Shown here one piece after another: positions 48,384 through 59,054 of a DNA stretch of 64,000 nucleotides. Where the stretch lies: positions 44,038-108,037 of the forward strand of contig MNCI01034648.1 in NCBI GenBank assembly GCA_015680685.1, given 5' to 3'. The translations under genes and the position numbers were made by a program. The notes under the pieces were generated by a model. That model was given only the letters and a program-made list of their open reading frames with translations. It searched no databases and was not told where the DNA came from. The DNA comes from Gnetum montanum (lineage: Eukaryota; Streptophyta; Gnetopsida; Gnetales; Gnetaceae). Within the stretch, counting starts at the first letter, position 1. Each line of letters opens with the position of its first letter.

Positions 48384-49174
48384 TGATGAGTGGTGAGGTA
48401 CCCCTACACTCAACCATACGAATATTAGCGTTACACACGTGATCCAGTCAAACTCCACAAACTAAGTGCCTACACACCTCATGGAACACTTAAGGTTAAT
48501 CATTTGTTGTCTTCCCAGACTTACTTGTAGTTGTCACGGTTGTATGATTAAGTAAGTCTGAGGTATGTGATTTTTATATCTTTTATATTTTATCTCCTAT
48601 GCTAATAAGGTGAAGGGTGAAGAGACTAATTAACTAACTTTAACTAAATAACTAAGCCTTAATTAACCTAGCATCAGCATCCATTCCCACTTACCATTCA
48701 CACCCTGAGCCAATGCAACCTTAGTTACCAAATGCTATTCGTTACTGGGATCACCAAGCGTAATGCACATGCTCGAAGCAATCATACTGAATGCACTTAA
48801 CTACAGGAGAAGGGTTGAGAAAGATTTAACTAATAAAACATTTAAATGATAAATAATAAATAACAGTAAATAAAGGCATAATTAGCCTAATCCATGCATT
48901 TTAAGGTTTATCCAAGAAGTTTGTATTTATTTCCATACAAAAACTTATGTTCAGGTATAATATTTGCTCGAATAAAGATCCGTTCACTTTGGAGTCCCTG
49001 CTGCAGGCACATGGAAATTATTCTATCTCTAGAAAGGTAAAACTACCAGAGTTTCGCTATGATCTAGGCCTAAACTGAGAAACAAGGGAGAGCCACCTCT
49101 TATTTATAGACTTGATGGCACACCGCGATATCACGTACACGATATCACGGCCCATGCGATATCAGGTCCCATCA
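48384..49174 (-). repeat. 3' LTR of element B
   Basis: TGATG...CATCA ends, 791 bp. TATAAATAAGAGG on the minus strand at about 49,098-49,110, with GATATCG motifs beyond it. It differs from the right LTR by roughly 8-10% of sites, mostly transitions (hand alignment), and it retains a 44-bp segment that the right LTR has lost. Confidence 0.9.
48516..48560 (-). other. U5 stem-loop in B 3' LTR
   Basis: CAGACTTACTT (48,516-48,526) pairs perfectly with AAGTAAGTCTG (48,550-48,560). The stem sequence differs from A's at both arms while pairing is kept. In B's other LTR positions 48,512-48,555 are missing. Confidence 0.65.
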
Positions 49175-49186
49175 TACCCCCATGAT
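49175..49186 (-). other. Polypurine tract of element B
   Basis: The minus strand reads CATGGGGGTA directly before the LTR, the same as in A. Confidence 0.75.
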
Positions 49187-51280
49187 TGAATAAAAACTTG
49201 TCCTCGAGTTCCTTAAAATAATATCAGAAAGGTTTGGGATTATTGACTCAAATGGAACTATTGGTGAATGGGATGAGATGTGAATGGATCATCATTACAA
49301 GACAAAACAAAACTGGTGTTCACAACAACAAGAGTGAACACTTAATACATTTGACATCAGGCCTTATTTGGTAGCTGAGAGAGAAGAGAGAAGAGAAAAT
49401 AATTCTACTGCTGCCAATTCCAAGATTGCACCTTTCATTGTCCATCCATAAGCATGCCATCAAGCTTGCTCCTTGCATAGCTACTTCAACACCAATCCAT
49501 TCCAAGTGTTCCCTCTAGATCCAATTCATTGTTGCATGATTACCATCTGCGCACACAACATAGTCTTATATTAGCAAGGGTAAATGAATCATTATGTAAT
49601 TGATACCTTGCTTTGGTAAAAGGCCATTGGATAGGTTGTGGTATGTCTGATATGGATCTGGAGATATATTAATGATGACTACCGAAGGTGTAGGGGTTAG
49701 GAGAAAATCAAAAAAATTAGACCAGGATCCACATGACTAAGAGTGAACTTCTGGTAGTGATAGAATGGAGAAGGAAAAAGAACAAGAAAGATGGAGAAAA
49801 AGACACAACTATAACGTCAATGAAGTGGATGTCAAGATGGAAATGAACAAAATAGAGTGGATTGCAAAAAATGTTAAGGGAAAGCATTTAAAGAATGCAC
49901 CAAGTAGTAATGCTAGTGGGTCCTCCCCAAAGCAGGCTCATGCCCTTAATGCCCTAACAAACCTACATTCAAAGAGTTCGTAGGCTCTAGGAATGTCATT
50001 TGGAACAAGAGTTAAAGTCTTAACCACAAGAATTTACCAAAAATAAAATAATGCATCCACCAAGATATGGACTACTTATACAACTGGCAATGAGGTGATA
50101 GATGGGGAAAGAAGGATGGAAAGGAGAGAATGGAATGGAGTCTCAAGAACAAGGTGATGTGCAGCCCCTTGTGTGTTTCATGATTAATGTGACTTAGTAG
50201 ATCCCATTCCAAGTCCAGCCTCAAACAAACCTCATCCAGTGACTTCGCATCAATGCATTTGGCAAATCCATCCATTTGAATAACAAGAATGCCTTTGCCC
50301 AAGAGCCACCACCATTTCGACGAAACAAAGGAGGAGAGAATGGGAAGCGAGAAGGGCCTTGGTTAGAGGGAACATGTTTATTTTACTTCCATAACCAGTG
50401 CTTGTAGCCCAAGTGATTATTTCGTCTAAGGGGTGTGCTTTGAATTCTCACTTTTTTCTTTCTTCTTCTTCTCTTTTTTTATTTTTATTTTTAAATGTTT
50501 ATGCGTGAGAACCACACCATGCAAAGACTTATTATTTTTATTTACTCAACTTCTCGATAATTGAGTGACATTGGAACGGTAAGAAAACTCAGGAAGAAAA
50601 CATCCAAACACCCAAGAGAATGTCCAACACAAATGCATCAAGTTCCTTTGAAGTCAAACCCTTTTCAATTCTTGAGTCCTTCCTTAGTTTGAGAAATGCA
50701 CAGTTACCAATTCGTTAATAGCTCTTATTATTGAAAAAGGGATTGTACAATTCCAAGACGAGAGAAACCATAGAGATTTGTGGATGAATGGATGAAGTGG
50801 AATCATTGCCTATCATATCAAAAGAAACATACCTTAGTATCAACATCATAACTTAAAGGTAAAAACCAAACATTAGCAATCAATAAGAAAATAGTTCATA
50901 CCATCATGAAGAACACTTATTAATATGACAAACTTGACAAGGTGGATAACACGCACACACAAAGAAATGAAAAAGTATAACAATGTTGTAAAACGAAAAC
51001 AAGAAAAGTTAAAGAAATTGTAAAACTAAAACTAAAAAGAACTAAGGGCACCGACTAATTAGCATAGGTGGCCATCTCCCCCATGACTGAATGGAAAGGA
51101 AGAGATCTGAAATAATGAACGTCTATTTGAATTTCTTAGAAGTGTCCAACTTCTCCAAATTGATGTTTTTAGGTTAAGGGGTGGAAGTCAGCAACACTCA
51201 TACTCCAATGTATGTATGCCTTCATTGTGGATGTGAGTTGTTCTCCCAATTCATTCCATGCATGTTGATGGGTTGCTCAT
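49187..51280 (-). other. Non-coding 3' region of element B
   Basis: It aligns in blocks with A (3,676-3,900 and 7,500-8,780) but lacks A's extra coiled-coil frame. It includes the stem element at 50,432-50,518. The frames at 49,765-49,983 and 50,072-50,302 show no domain. Near 51,120-51,280 it joins PR-RT linker sequence directly, marking the pol deletion. Confidence 0.6.
50432..50518 (-). other. Stem element with pyrimidine-run loop (B copy)
   Basis: GGTGTGCTTTGAATTCTCA (50,432-50,450) can pair with TGAGAACCACACC (50,506-50,518) around a TTCTTC/TTTTT loop. A's copy keeps the outer GGTGTG/CACACC but has TTCCATC/GATGGAA as inner stem. Confidence 0.5.
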
Positions 51281-51896
51281 TTGATTAGCTGTTAACCATG
51301 GGGTGTCCACTACTTATGTGGTTGCTACATACAAGCACCTTTGTATTTGAGTTTCTAGGGCACACCAGTTGCATGGAATAGATGCTGAGGATTCCTCCAT
51401 GTTATCACCCTCTGAGTCATTGTATGTGATGCACAGAACTTTCTTCTTCTTGATCTTTCCATAAATGTTTACCTTAGATATCTCCAAGGAAAGATCATGA
51501 ATCCCTCATCATGTGTCTATTATACCCAATCATGCCCTTCCCATTATCATTGGGAAGCCCCCTTTGTTGCTGTTAACTTCTATCACCAGGAAATTAGCTA
51601 GGTATGACCACCCACACATAGTGGGAATGATGTCCTCCGCCAATCCCAAGGGAATGGTGATGGACTGGTCAACCAACTCAAGTTGAATATTGCTCTTCTT
51701 GAGTTGGGGTAGCTTCTAGGCTTAATACATTTCTCATGAGATTAAGTTAACTACGGAACCTAAGTCAAGAAGAGCCTTATGTGGTTTGTTCTCGATGAAT
51801 TGTAGATAGATTAAGGGACTTCTAGGATCAGAGAGTTTCCTAGGAAGGTGGCCTACCTTGATCCAGTCAATAACGGTATGCGTTAACATAACCGTA
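51281..51896 (-). pseudogene. Protease region of element B
   Basis: The minus strand from 51,896 reads VMLTHTVIDWIKVGHLPRKL, then SDPRSPLIYLQFIENKPHKA and ALLDLGSVVNLIS, where the catalytic triplet DSG has become DLG. It continues through the CGWSYLANFLVI-like segment near 51,620 and the PR-RT linker near 51,300. Upstream it is separated from gag by insertion D; the 89 bases at 51,808-51,896 are repeated on the far side. Confidence 0.75.
51808..51896 (-). repeat. 89-bp direct duplication flanking insertion D, left copy
   Basis: 86 of 89 bases equal 59,563-59,651; the differences lie in one 5-base stretch (GTCAA versus TTTAG). The sequence is gag-PR boundary coding DNA of element B, and the two copies continue into the PR side (left) and the gag side (right). 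Confidence 0.9.
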
Positions 51897-52543
51897 GAAC
51901 CCACTAGCAGATGTTCCAAAATAGCACCAGCCACATCCCTCGACAAGTGCGACCACATAATAATACTGTAGTTACGCAGCAAAAACTGTAGAAGCTCCAG
52001 CGCACCCTTTTGAAACCATATAGCCCTCCCCTGCAAACAAGTCTGAGGGGGAGGAACATTGGGTACGATAGGGTTTATACAACATAAAACCCCAACTATA
52101 TCCAAAACGATTAGGACGTGTTTCAACATGATACTGTACAGAAAATAAACGTGTTACCACCTAGATTCTGATTGCATGTTTAAACCACAAGAAAATTTAC
52201 AAAAATTACGATCTAGCCATACAGCCGAAATCACCTAAACCCCTGTAAGTGTACAAGGCTTGTGTCTGACAATGGCGATAGACACAATACTGTTATATAA
52301 ACCCTCATTTTAACACAAGGTCTATAGCCTAAAACTATAATTTACGTAGATGACGCAAAAAGAATAAACACAAAAAAAGAAGCATATCACCAAAACCAAT
52401 AAGAACAAGTACGAGATGGCTTACCGATTCAGGGGAGTGACATCTCTCACTTCAACCAAAGCCTACGAAGCACGCTGCAGGCTCCCTTGCACTTCGTTGA
52501 TTTTTGCCAATTTGGCTTTCTTCCCTTTTACCTTCGGTGCCAT
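51897..52543 (-). pseudogene. Fragment of an FCP1/NIF-type HAD phosphatase gene (two exons)
   Basis: Captured host gene. Exon 1 starts at ATG 52,543 (MAPKVKGKKAKLAKINEVQG) and ends at 52,425. The intron at 52,424-52,134 (291 bp) has donor CG/GTAAGC and acceptor CTGTACAG. Exon 2 runs from 52,133 to the break at 51,897, and the reading frame is continuous across the junction. Exon 2 begins KHVLIVLDIVGVLC, the HAD motif I of the FCP1-homology/NLI-interacting-factor family (LIVLDLNGVL in relatives), with the nucleophile Asp kept but the usual Asn/Asp two residues on replaced by Val. It continues with FQKGALELLQFLLRNYSIIM and WSHLSRDVAGAILEHLL, the expected WS-containing second conserved segment. 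There is one in-frame TAG in exon 1. The catalytic domain's C-terminal half is missing. The family assignment rests on these motifs only. Confidence 0.65.
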
Positions 52544-53039
52544 TGTTGCAGTCCTGAACACCTTCACACCTTCACGTCTTCACAAATAACACGCTGCAAT
52601 CTTTTGCTCTTCCTCCTTCTCTCTTTGATAGCTGAGAATTCAAATTCGCAATAGCCAATAGCCTGTTTTCAATAAGAACTACCTACTTATATCCAAAACT
52701 AACCAACTTGATGATCGATTTAAGCAAAACTTGTCCAAATGCTGGTGTCAGTATGCGCTGGAACCCGAAAATCAAGGCTTTAATTACGATAGATATCGCA
52801 TGCATTATGGTCCGCAACAACCTTAAACTACTGTGTCTTATCTCCTCGTAATTAGGTCACATTAATTGCAGGCTATTCACGATGTTCAAAATTCAATTAG
52901 CTCCTCATGCTCAGAAACGTCACATCAGATCCTTTTTCTTTTTAAACTAAACCAAGTGTTATTCGTTAAATACTTATGGCATCCAACTTACCACCTCTCT
53001 AATTACTTTCATATTTGACAATTTTGTAGGACAATTGAC
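52544..53039 (-). promoter_or_regulatory. Probable upstream/promoter DNA of the captured gene
   Basis: No reading frame of note. It is contiguous with the gene's ATG and ends where Tat-like coding sequence becomes recognisable on the other strand (about 53,040). A 5' UTR with pyrimidine/purine runs lies next to the ATG. No clear TATA could be fixed; the junction point is approximate. Confidence 0.4.
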
Positions 53040-54330
53040 AATTGGATGAAACTTTATCTGCGCTCCTAGTTTTAACAAGTCCACATGGGGAAATTATTAG
53101 ACAACTTGATCCCACATTAGTGACTGGCCAGAACAATCGATGCGCACGCTAGATCTGGAAGCTGGAGATGTAACCGAAGACCCCCTTAACGAGGTCTCTG
53201 TGGTTACACATAGAGGTGAGACTAAAACTCTTAAGGTTAGTTCCTTACTAGACCAAAATGCACATGAAAACATAAGACAAGTCCTCTAGAACAACATCAC
53301 GGTGTTCGCATGGTCATACGAAGATATGCCAGGACTAGACCCAAGGTTAATACAACACAACATAATTCTAGATCCCCATATCAAAGCTGTTAGATAGAAA
53401 GCATGAAAAATTAAGCAAGAATTCATGCTAGCAGTACGTGATGAGATCACTAAACTATACCAGGCTGGTTTTATTCACGCGGTAGATTACTCAGACTGGG
53501 TATCTAACATTGTAGTTGTTCCTAAAAGGACCGAAGGGATACACATCTGCATAGACTTCCGAGACTTGAATAAAGCTACATTCAAGGATAATTTCCCATT
53601 ACCAAGTATTGACCAACTAGTGGATACAACTGTTGGGCATGTGCTTTTATCCTTCATGGATGGCTTCTCAGGCTACAATCAAACACGCATCAACCCAGAA
53701 CACCAGCTGACAATGACGTTCATGACACCCTGGGGGACCTTTTGTTATACCATGATGTCTTTTGGCTTAAAAAATGCCGGAGCTATATATCAACGAGCTA
53801 TGAAATATATCTTTAGCGATTACCTCCTAGGGAGAGTGAATGATTATGTTGATGATATAGCTATTAAGCCTATAAAGTTAAAGGATCATTCAGAGGATCT
53901 GGAGTTAGTCCTTAAAATATGTTCTAAATACGACCTCCAACTCAACCCAGAGAAGTGCGTGTTCAGAGTCAAAACCGGGCGCATGCTGGGGTTTGTGGTA
54001 TCAGAAACTGGTATACGAGTAGATCTTGACAAAGTTAAAGCCATTTTTGAATTGACACCCCCTACAAATCTCAAACAATTACGCGGATTGCAAGGGAGGT
54101 TACAGTTTATCAGGTAGTTCATCTTGAGATTAACCAATAAATTACATCCTATGCAACATTTGCTTAAAAAGGGGGTTAATTTCGAATGGACAGATGATTG
54201 TCAGCGTGCGTTTGACAACTTGAAACAAGAGCTTCAACACTTGCCAATAGTTTTCCCACCGCAAAGGGATCAACCATTTTACATTTACCTCACAACATCA
54301 GACGTAGCCTTAGCTGCATTACTCTATTAA
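53040..54330 (+). pseudogene. D: PR-RT linker and reverse transcriptase (Tat lineage), nearly open
   Basis: Copies retroelement RNA into DNA. Tat-like sequence is recognisable from LTSPHGEIIRQLDPTL (about 53,070) and, from ATG 53,140, runs in one frame to the end of IN. RT motifs: ITKLYQAGFIHAVDYSDWVS, FKDNFPLPSIDQLVD, LLSFMDGFSGYNQTRINPEH, MSFGLKNAGAIYQRAMKYI, the active site NDYVDDIAI with both Asp, and LNPEKCVFRVKTGRMLGFVV. In-frame stops lie at 53,287, 53,395, 53,404, 54,115 and 54,328. Each is TAA/TAG/TGA where relatives carry Gln or Arg, i.e. single C-to-T changes; there is no frameshift. Collinear with E (36,160-35,110). Confidence 0.88.
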
Positions 54331-54700
54331 AAGAGGGATGATGGGTCAGAAGTACCCATCTGCTACTTGAGTCATGCTCTATGTGCATATAAAACGAGGT
54401 ATAACAAAGTAGAGTGTAATTTCTTAGCCTTAGTGTTTACGCTCAAAAAGTGCAGACACTATCTCTTCCGTAGCCAGGTCAACATAATCTGCAAAAATAA
54501 CATCCTTAAGGCCATTACGCATAACCTGTACAAAAGTAGTAAAATAGCTCATTGGAAAGCTATCATGGTAGAATTTGATCTGCATTACATTGGTCAATCT
54601 TCTATGAAAGGCCAAGAGATAGCTGACCAACTGATAACATCACCTATTGACAGTCAGGCAACCATAAAGCCTGAATTTCCAGATGAGCATGTATATAGTT
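54331..54700 (+). pseudogene. D: RNase H domain
   Basis: The domain starts before the stop at 54,328 (FYIYLTTSDVALAALLY) and continues after it with EVPICYLSHAL, YNKVECNFLALVFTLKKC and RHYLFRSQVNI, the Ty3/gypsy RNase H order with the Glu in KVEC. KAIMVEFDLHYIG ends the domain. It directly precedes the extra archaeal-type RNase H. Confidence 0.8.
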
Positions 54701-55140
54701 TAAGCCGTATTTTAATAGGCCCCAAAGCAACATTATATTTTGACGGAGCCTCAACCATTAAAGGTGGCAGTGCTACCATAGTTATTTTTTTATCACCTGA
54801 GGATGTGCGTCTTCACGCTTACCGCTTGATGTTTCCATGTATGAACAATATAGTAGAGTATGAGGGGCTCCTCAGGGGATTATTAACAGCCAGAGAGCTC
54901 AATGTTCAACACCTGGCAATTAGGGGCGATTCGATGCTTGTTATAAATCAAATCACAGGAGTCTACGCCTGCAAGGCTGTACATTTACAGCCCTACTGTG
55001 ATATGGCTAAAGATCTTCTGAAGCAGTTCACAATGATCGATGCCCAACACATGCCCCGAAACAATAACACACTAGCCGATGCACTAGCTACATTAGCTCT
55101 AAATGTACCATCATACCTACTCGACACTTGTCCCATCCTA
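54700..55140 (+). pseudogene. D: second, archaeal-type RNase H (Tat hallmark)
   Basis: A separate RNase H fold: LYFDGASTIKGG with the first Asp, NIVEYEGLLRGLLTARELNV with the Glu, LAIRGDSMLVINQITGVYA with the second Asp and NNTLADALATLAL with the last Asp, so all four acidic positions are present. Ty3/gypsy elements of the Tat lineage (Ogre, Retand, Tat) carry this extra domain between RNase H and IN; Athila elements such as A-C do not. No stop interrupts it. Confidence 0.85.
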
Positions 55141-56454
55141 ATAGCAGATTGTATAGGTCCTATCATTCAGGTAGCTCAAATATCTTCACTGCTCAAGGAT
55201 AGAATGCCAGAGTGGTACGACAACATTAAAACTTACCTCTTGCATGGCGAACCACCGCACGAGCTAACACATACGCAAAAAGATGCAATCCGCAAGCGAG
55301 CTAGGCAATACATCATAATAGGAGATAATACCCTTTGCAAACACTCTTTTGATGGAGTGCTGCTTACTTGCATTGACAAAGACCAAGCACAATGTATAGT
55401 TGGCGAGGTTCACGAGGGATTATGTGGAGGACAAGTAGCACCACGAGCTATGGCTTCTAAAATTCATCGCTTAGGGTATTATTGGTCGTACATGAAAAAA
55501 GATTATCTTACAAAGGTTAAAATGTGTGACATGTGTCAATGTTACACAAACCTTATACATGTGTCACCTACAGAACTACACATGACTCAAATCACATGGC
55601 CCTTTCAACGATGGGGACTAGACATTATACGGCCTATCACACCAAAATCTTCCGAAGGTCATAGCTTCATAATCACCACTACTGAGTATTTCACGAAGTG
55701 GGTGGAAGCCATTCCTCTGCGGAAGATCACGTCTCAACAGATCTGTCATTTCATTCTAGATAACATTGTAACTAGATTTGGTCTCTCGATGACTATTGTG
55801 ACCGACAATGGGCCACAGTTTAGTAGTCTGGAAACCAAATCCTTTTGTAATAGCCTCGATATTAAACAATCTTTTTCCTCGCCCTATTACCCATAAGTGA
55901 ATGGTCAAGCTGAAGCAACAAACAAGGTCATTATCAACCTGCTCAAGAAAATGCTCAACAGCAACAAGAGACGGTGGCATGAGAAGATCCTCTATGTGCT
56001 ATGGGTGTATCGTACCACATGCATAACAGCTATAGATAGTACACCCTATAGCCTAGTCTATGGAACTAAGGATGTGCTGCCCCTCGAATTACAAGTTCCT
56101 TATCTACAGATGGTCCTCTCCACGATTATAAATGAGGCTCAACACACCGAGTCTCGGATCATGGATTTGGATTCAGTCGAGGAGAAGCAAATACAGATGC
56201 TTGATACCATTGAAAAGTATCAAGATAAGCAAAGGCAGAAGCATCATCATAATCTTCAACAACGTCTGATCAAGAAGGGAGATTTGGTTCTCAAGGCCAT
56301 TCTCGAACCAGTAGGCAAGTTCTCTGCAAACTGGGAGGGCCCTTTCTTGGTAGTTGATGTGTTTGGCAACGGTGTGTTCAAGCTAGCAGATACTAATGAC
56401 AATGAGTTACCGAATCCTATGAACCATATATATCTGAAGCGGTACTACATCTAG
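55141..56454 (+). pseudogene. D: integrase (Tat lineage)
   Basis: Inserts element cDNA into the genome. Zinc region: VHEGLCGGQVAPRAM and VKMCDMCQCY, where the second His of the usual pattern is Gln, so zinc binding is probably impaired. Core: WGLDIIRPITP (first Asp), EYFTKWVEAIPLRKITS, VTDNGPQFSS (second Asp) and NGQAEATNK (Glu), so the catalytic triad is present. One stop at 55,894 replaces a Gln codon. The C-terminal part has KKGDLVLKAI, KFSANWEGPFLV and ends MNHIYLKRYYI with a stop at 56,452. No chromodomain. Confidence 0.87.
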
Positions 56455-56501
56455 CTGTATATCTAGTGTTAACATCAGGTATGGCAACAAACGTTCACTA
56501 C

Positions 56502-56880
56502 AATGTAAAACTGGTAGTGTTGTACAGGTCCGCGAAGACGTAAAACTGGTATTCCCTGCACGCATCTTCCATGATGCTAAACTGGCACCGGCTATCTGCC
56601 AGGACCTAAAACTAGCACAAGTAAGTATCCATCTGCTAAGACGTAAAACTAGCACAGATCTGTCCCTGGGTCACGACATGAAACTGGCATCCACAGCACG
56701 GTTTGCTTAGACCATAAATTAGCTCTACCACCATCCGCTACGACATAGAACTAGCATTTTTTGGTCTGCCTAGACTTTAAATTGGGACCATGGTCTGCGA
56801 GGACTTAAAACCAGCAACGACAGTCTACTAGGATTTAAAACTAGGACCTACAGACCGCCATCATGTAAATCAAGCGAGCA
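56502..56880 (+). repeat. Minisatellite downstream of D integrase, about 12 units
   Basis: Units of 27-37 bp with consensus near GACGTAAAACTAGCAC followed by a variable part ending TCTGCTA. Starts of the TAAA word: about 56,506, 56,541, 56,577, 56,607, 56,643, 56,680, 56,714, 56,745, 56,778, 56,805, 56,836 and 56,866. Tandem repeats between IN and the 3' LTR are a known feature of Tat elements. Confidence 0.75.
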
Positions 56881-58350
56881 TAATCATCTCCGTGCGGCTG
56901 CAAAACAAATGGGGTGGGATGTTGAAATAGTCCCAGCATCGCTATCTCATAGGAATTCTGCTGATTCCTCGGATGTGCTGAAAGGCATACTACTAACCCC
57001 TCAGAGATGCAGTCACTGCACCCACTGCAGCGGTGGCACCTTTGAGAGTTTAGTTTCGCTGACCGGAGCTCCAAAAGAATTCTCATCAACAATCACCTTG
57101 GGGACCTCTGCTCATCATCACTATCAGGCTCTAGCTTCACAGATTCACCTAGCTGGTTCTTTGCATAACTAGTTAGGTGCGCTGAGTCTGATGTTCTTTG
57201 GTGGCGATATACTGGGCCAAGTGTCAACATTGAGACCCTGGCCTCTAGCTACGGTTCCTCGTCCATGGCCCGCTCACTCTGTCTTGCCTCAAACGGTACC
57301 TGTTTTAACAACCTCTCTAGTGATTCGACCAGGCAATGGTGTCCTCTATTGTCTCCTTTGGTTGCAGGTTACTTACTACGAGGATGTCGTTCAAAGGTGT
57401 GTTCATCTGAGCGGTGAAATACAGAAGGCGTTTTGGGATGGCCACTTAGGTTAGCCTGTCCACTTAGGAGTGCATCCCTATTTTCTTCATAATCTTATCT
57501 CTTGCTCCTGTTCCCCTCCTTAGCCATTCCATCTTTTTCCCTCACGCAAAATGTGAAACTCTTTCCGCATCTGCATTACAATCAAGTCCATGAGCCAGGG
57601 TAACACAACTCGCCTAGTGGACGTAAAAAAAATGTGGGTCGGCAAAACAAATGAAATACAACTCGTCTAGGCCATGCAGATGCAACACAATTTTTCTATG
57701 CAAGCCCCTTCATCTACAAAATGATGAAATAACTCCATGCAAATGCAATTGTAGGAGAAAGCCTAATTTCTTATGCATGAAAAAACTATACTCGCTCATT
57801 TGAGTCTTCCCCAAACCTCTTTCCTTCTACTTCTATAAGAATTCTTCCCATACCATTTTGTCTCCTATCTCCCTCATTTCTGCACTTCTGCTTTGACAGA
57901 GCGACACTTGAGTAACCATCGATGAACACTGTTGGTACTTTTACCCATTCGGTGTTTCGTATTCTTTGTCGACATCTTTCGGGCAAGCCCTCTAAACGTC
58001 AATAAAGAGGGGCCATTGAAACACCATAGAAATTGCGAATCGGCCTCAAGTGAAGATTCACGATTCGGGCAAAGGTTCACGATAGAAATCCAGAAGACAG
58101 AACAAGGCAAAGAGGCACGCAGCATCAAGTCTCCAAGTTTCCTGCAAATTTGGACCTTACTTTGTTTTCTGTCTTTACGCTACATTATGCAACATAGCAT
58201 AGTGTCACTTAGTGTAACTCTGTTTAACATAACCCAATATCAGAAAGACTTGTTACATATTCCACCAAGTCTTTTATTCAGGCCCAAGTTTACACTCCAA
58301 TTATGCAGAGCAGCGTAACGAGCTTCAAAGAAGTCAAATTCAGAGTCCAA
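56881..58350 (+). other. Unassigned 3' region of D
   Basis: Several overlapping frames (56,909-57,454 and 57,786-58,318) on both strands have no recognisable domain and conflict with each other. Relatively GC-rich. It probably represents Tat 3' untranslated DNA and possibly the beginning of the LTR. Confidence 0.45.
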
Positions 58351-59034
58351 GGAAGTGCAGCAAATTGATTTCTTTCTTTTTATAGATTGGTCACTTTACA
58401 CTTATTACGCTATGCAGCATAGACAAGCGTAATTTATTGTAAAGTTGACCATTGTTTACGCTCTATTACGCTTTTCGGCGTAAATGAGCATAAAACAGCT
58501 GGAATCAACTACTCCCATGCTTTATTATGCTTTGCCATGCGACGCAGCGTAAACTAGCATAATACAGCATAAAGTCAGCTAAAAAAGTACCCAATACGCA
58601 CCTGCCATTCACACGCGCGATACACTGATGAGCGTATTGTGCGTAGTGTGCGTAATTATGAAGTGGCTTCAGAGGAAGTGGTTGACAGCGTACTTTGCCA
58701 TTTTTTCTAGATACGTGATGCGACATGACCAATTTCAACACAAAGTTTGCCAAGTCAATGACATTCTAAAACTTCGAGACACGTGTCACCAAGGCCGTGC
58801 CTTCTCCACGTACTATCAAACCTATAAATACTCTAGTTGGCGAAGAAAAAAAGGAGAGATTCAACTTATCTTAGGAGGCATCATCTTTTAGCAGAGACAG
58901 AAGATATTTTGAGTATTGACAGTAGGAGCGATCATTCCTTTGGAAAAAAATATAGTTCTCTCCATTGGTGATCATTGGCAGTTTGAGCGGGCACTACCGA
59001 AGGCAAAGGGAACAAATCAGAGATCAAGAGATCA
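58350..59034 (+). repeat. Putative LTR of D (U3-R-U5)
   Basis: A TATA box CCTATAAATA at 58,821-58,830 follows about 500 bp rich in AGCGTAAT/ATTACGCT palindromic words, as expected of a U3. After about 200 bp the stretch ends ATCA just before a PBS-like sequence at 59,037. The start is a guess (TGCAGC after a purine run). No second copy exists in the window, so the LTR call is unproven. Confidence 0.35.
58390..58660. promoter_or_regulatory. Cluster of ATTACGCT/AGCGTAAT palindromic words
   Basis: At least eight TTACGC or GCGTAA cores in both orientations (for example ATTACGCTATGCAGC, AAGCGTAATTTATTG, GGCGTAAATGAGC, GCAGCGTAAACTAGC, GTGCGTAATTATG) lie within 270 bp upstream of the TATA box at 58,821. 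This suggests a transcription-factor site cluster in a retroelement U3. Confidence 0.45.
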
Positions 59035-59036
59035 TC

Positions 59037-59054
59037 TGGTGCGGTTGGCAAGAT
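59037..59054 (+). other. Possible primer-binding site of D
   Basis: TGGTGCGGTTGGCAAGAT begins two bases after an ATCA end. It resembles the tRNA-Asp PBS only loosely (about 6 mismatches in 18). Weak on its own; reported because of its position. Confidence 0.25.

Noticed and set aside
51734-52129. 131-codon minus-strand frame treated as one protein
   Set aside because: It joins exon 2 of the captured phosphatase gene (to 51,897) to element B's PR region; the fusion arises at the insertion junction.
53886-54137. Minus-strand 83-codon frame in D
   Set aside because: Antisense shadow of the Tat RT, which has clear motifs on the plus strand.
56841-58753. Several 60-128 codon frames on both strands, for example 57,932-58,318 and 56,909-57,172
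   Set aside because: They overlap in conflicting frames, have no recognisable domain and lie in a retroelement 3' region that contains repeats.
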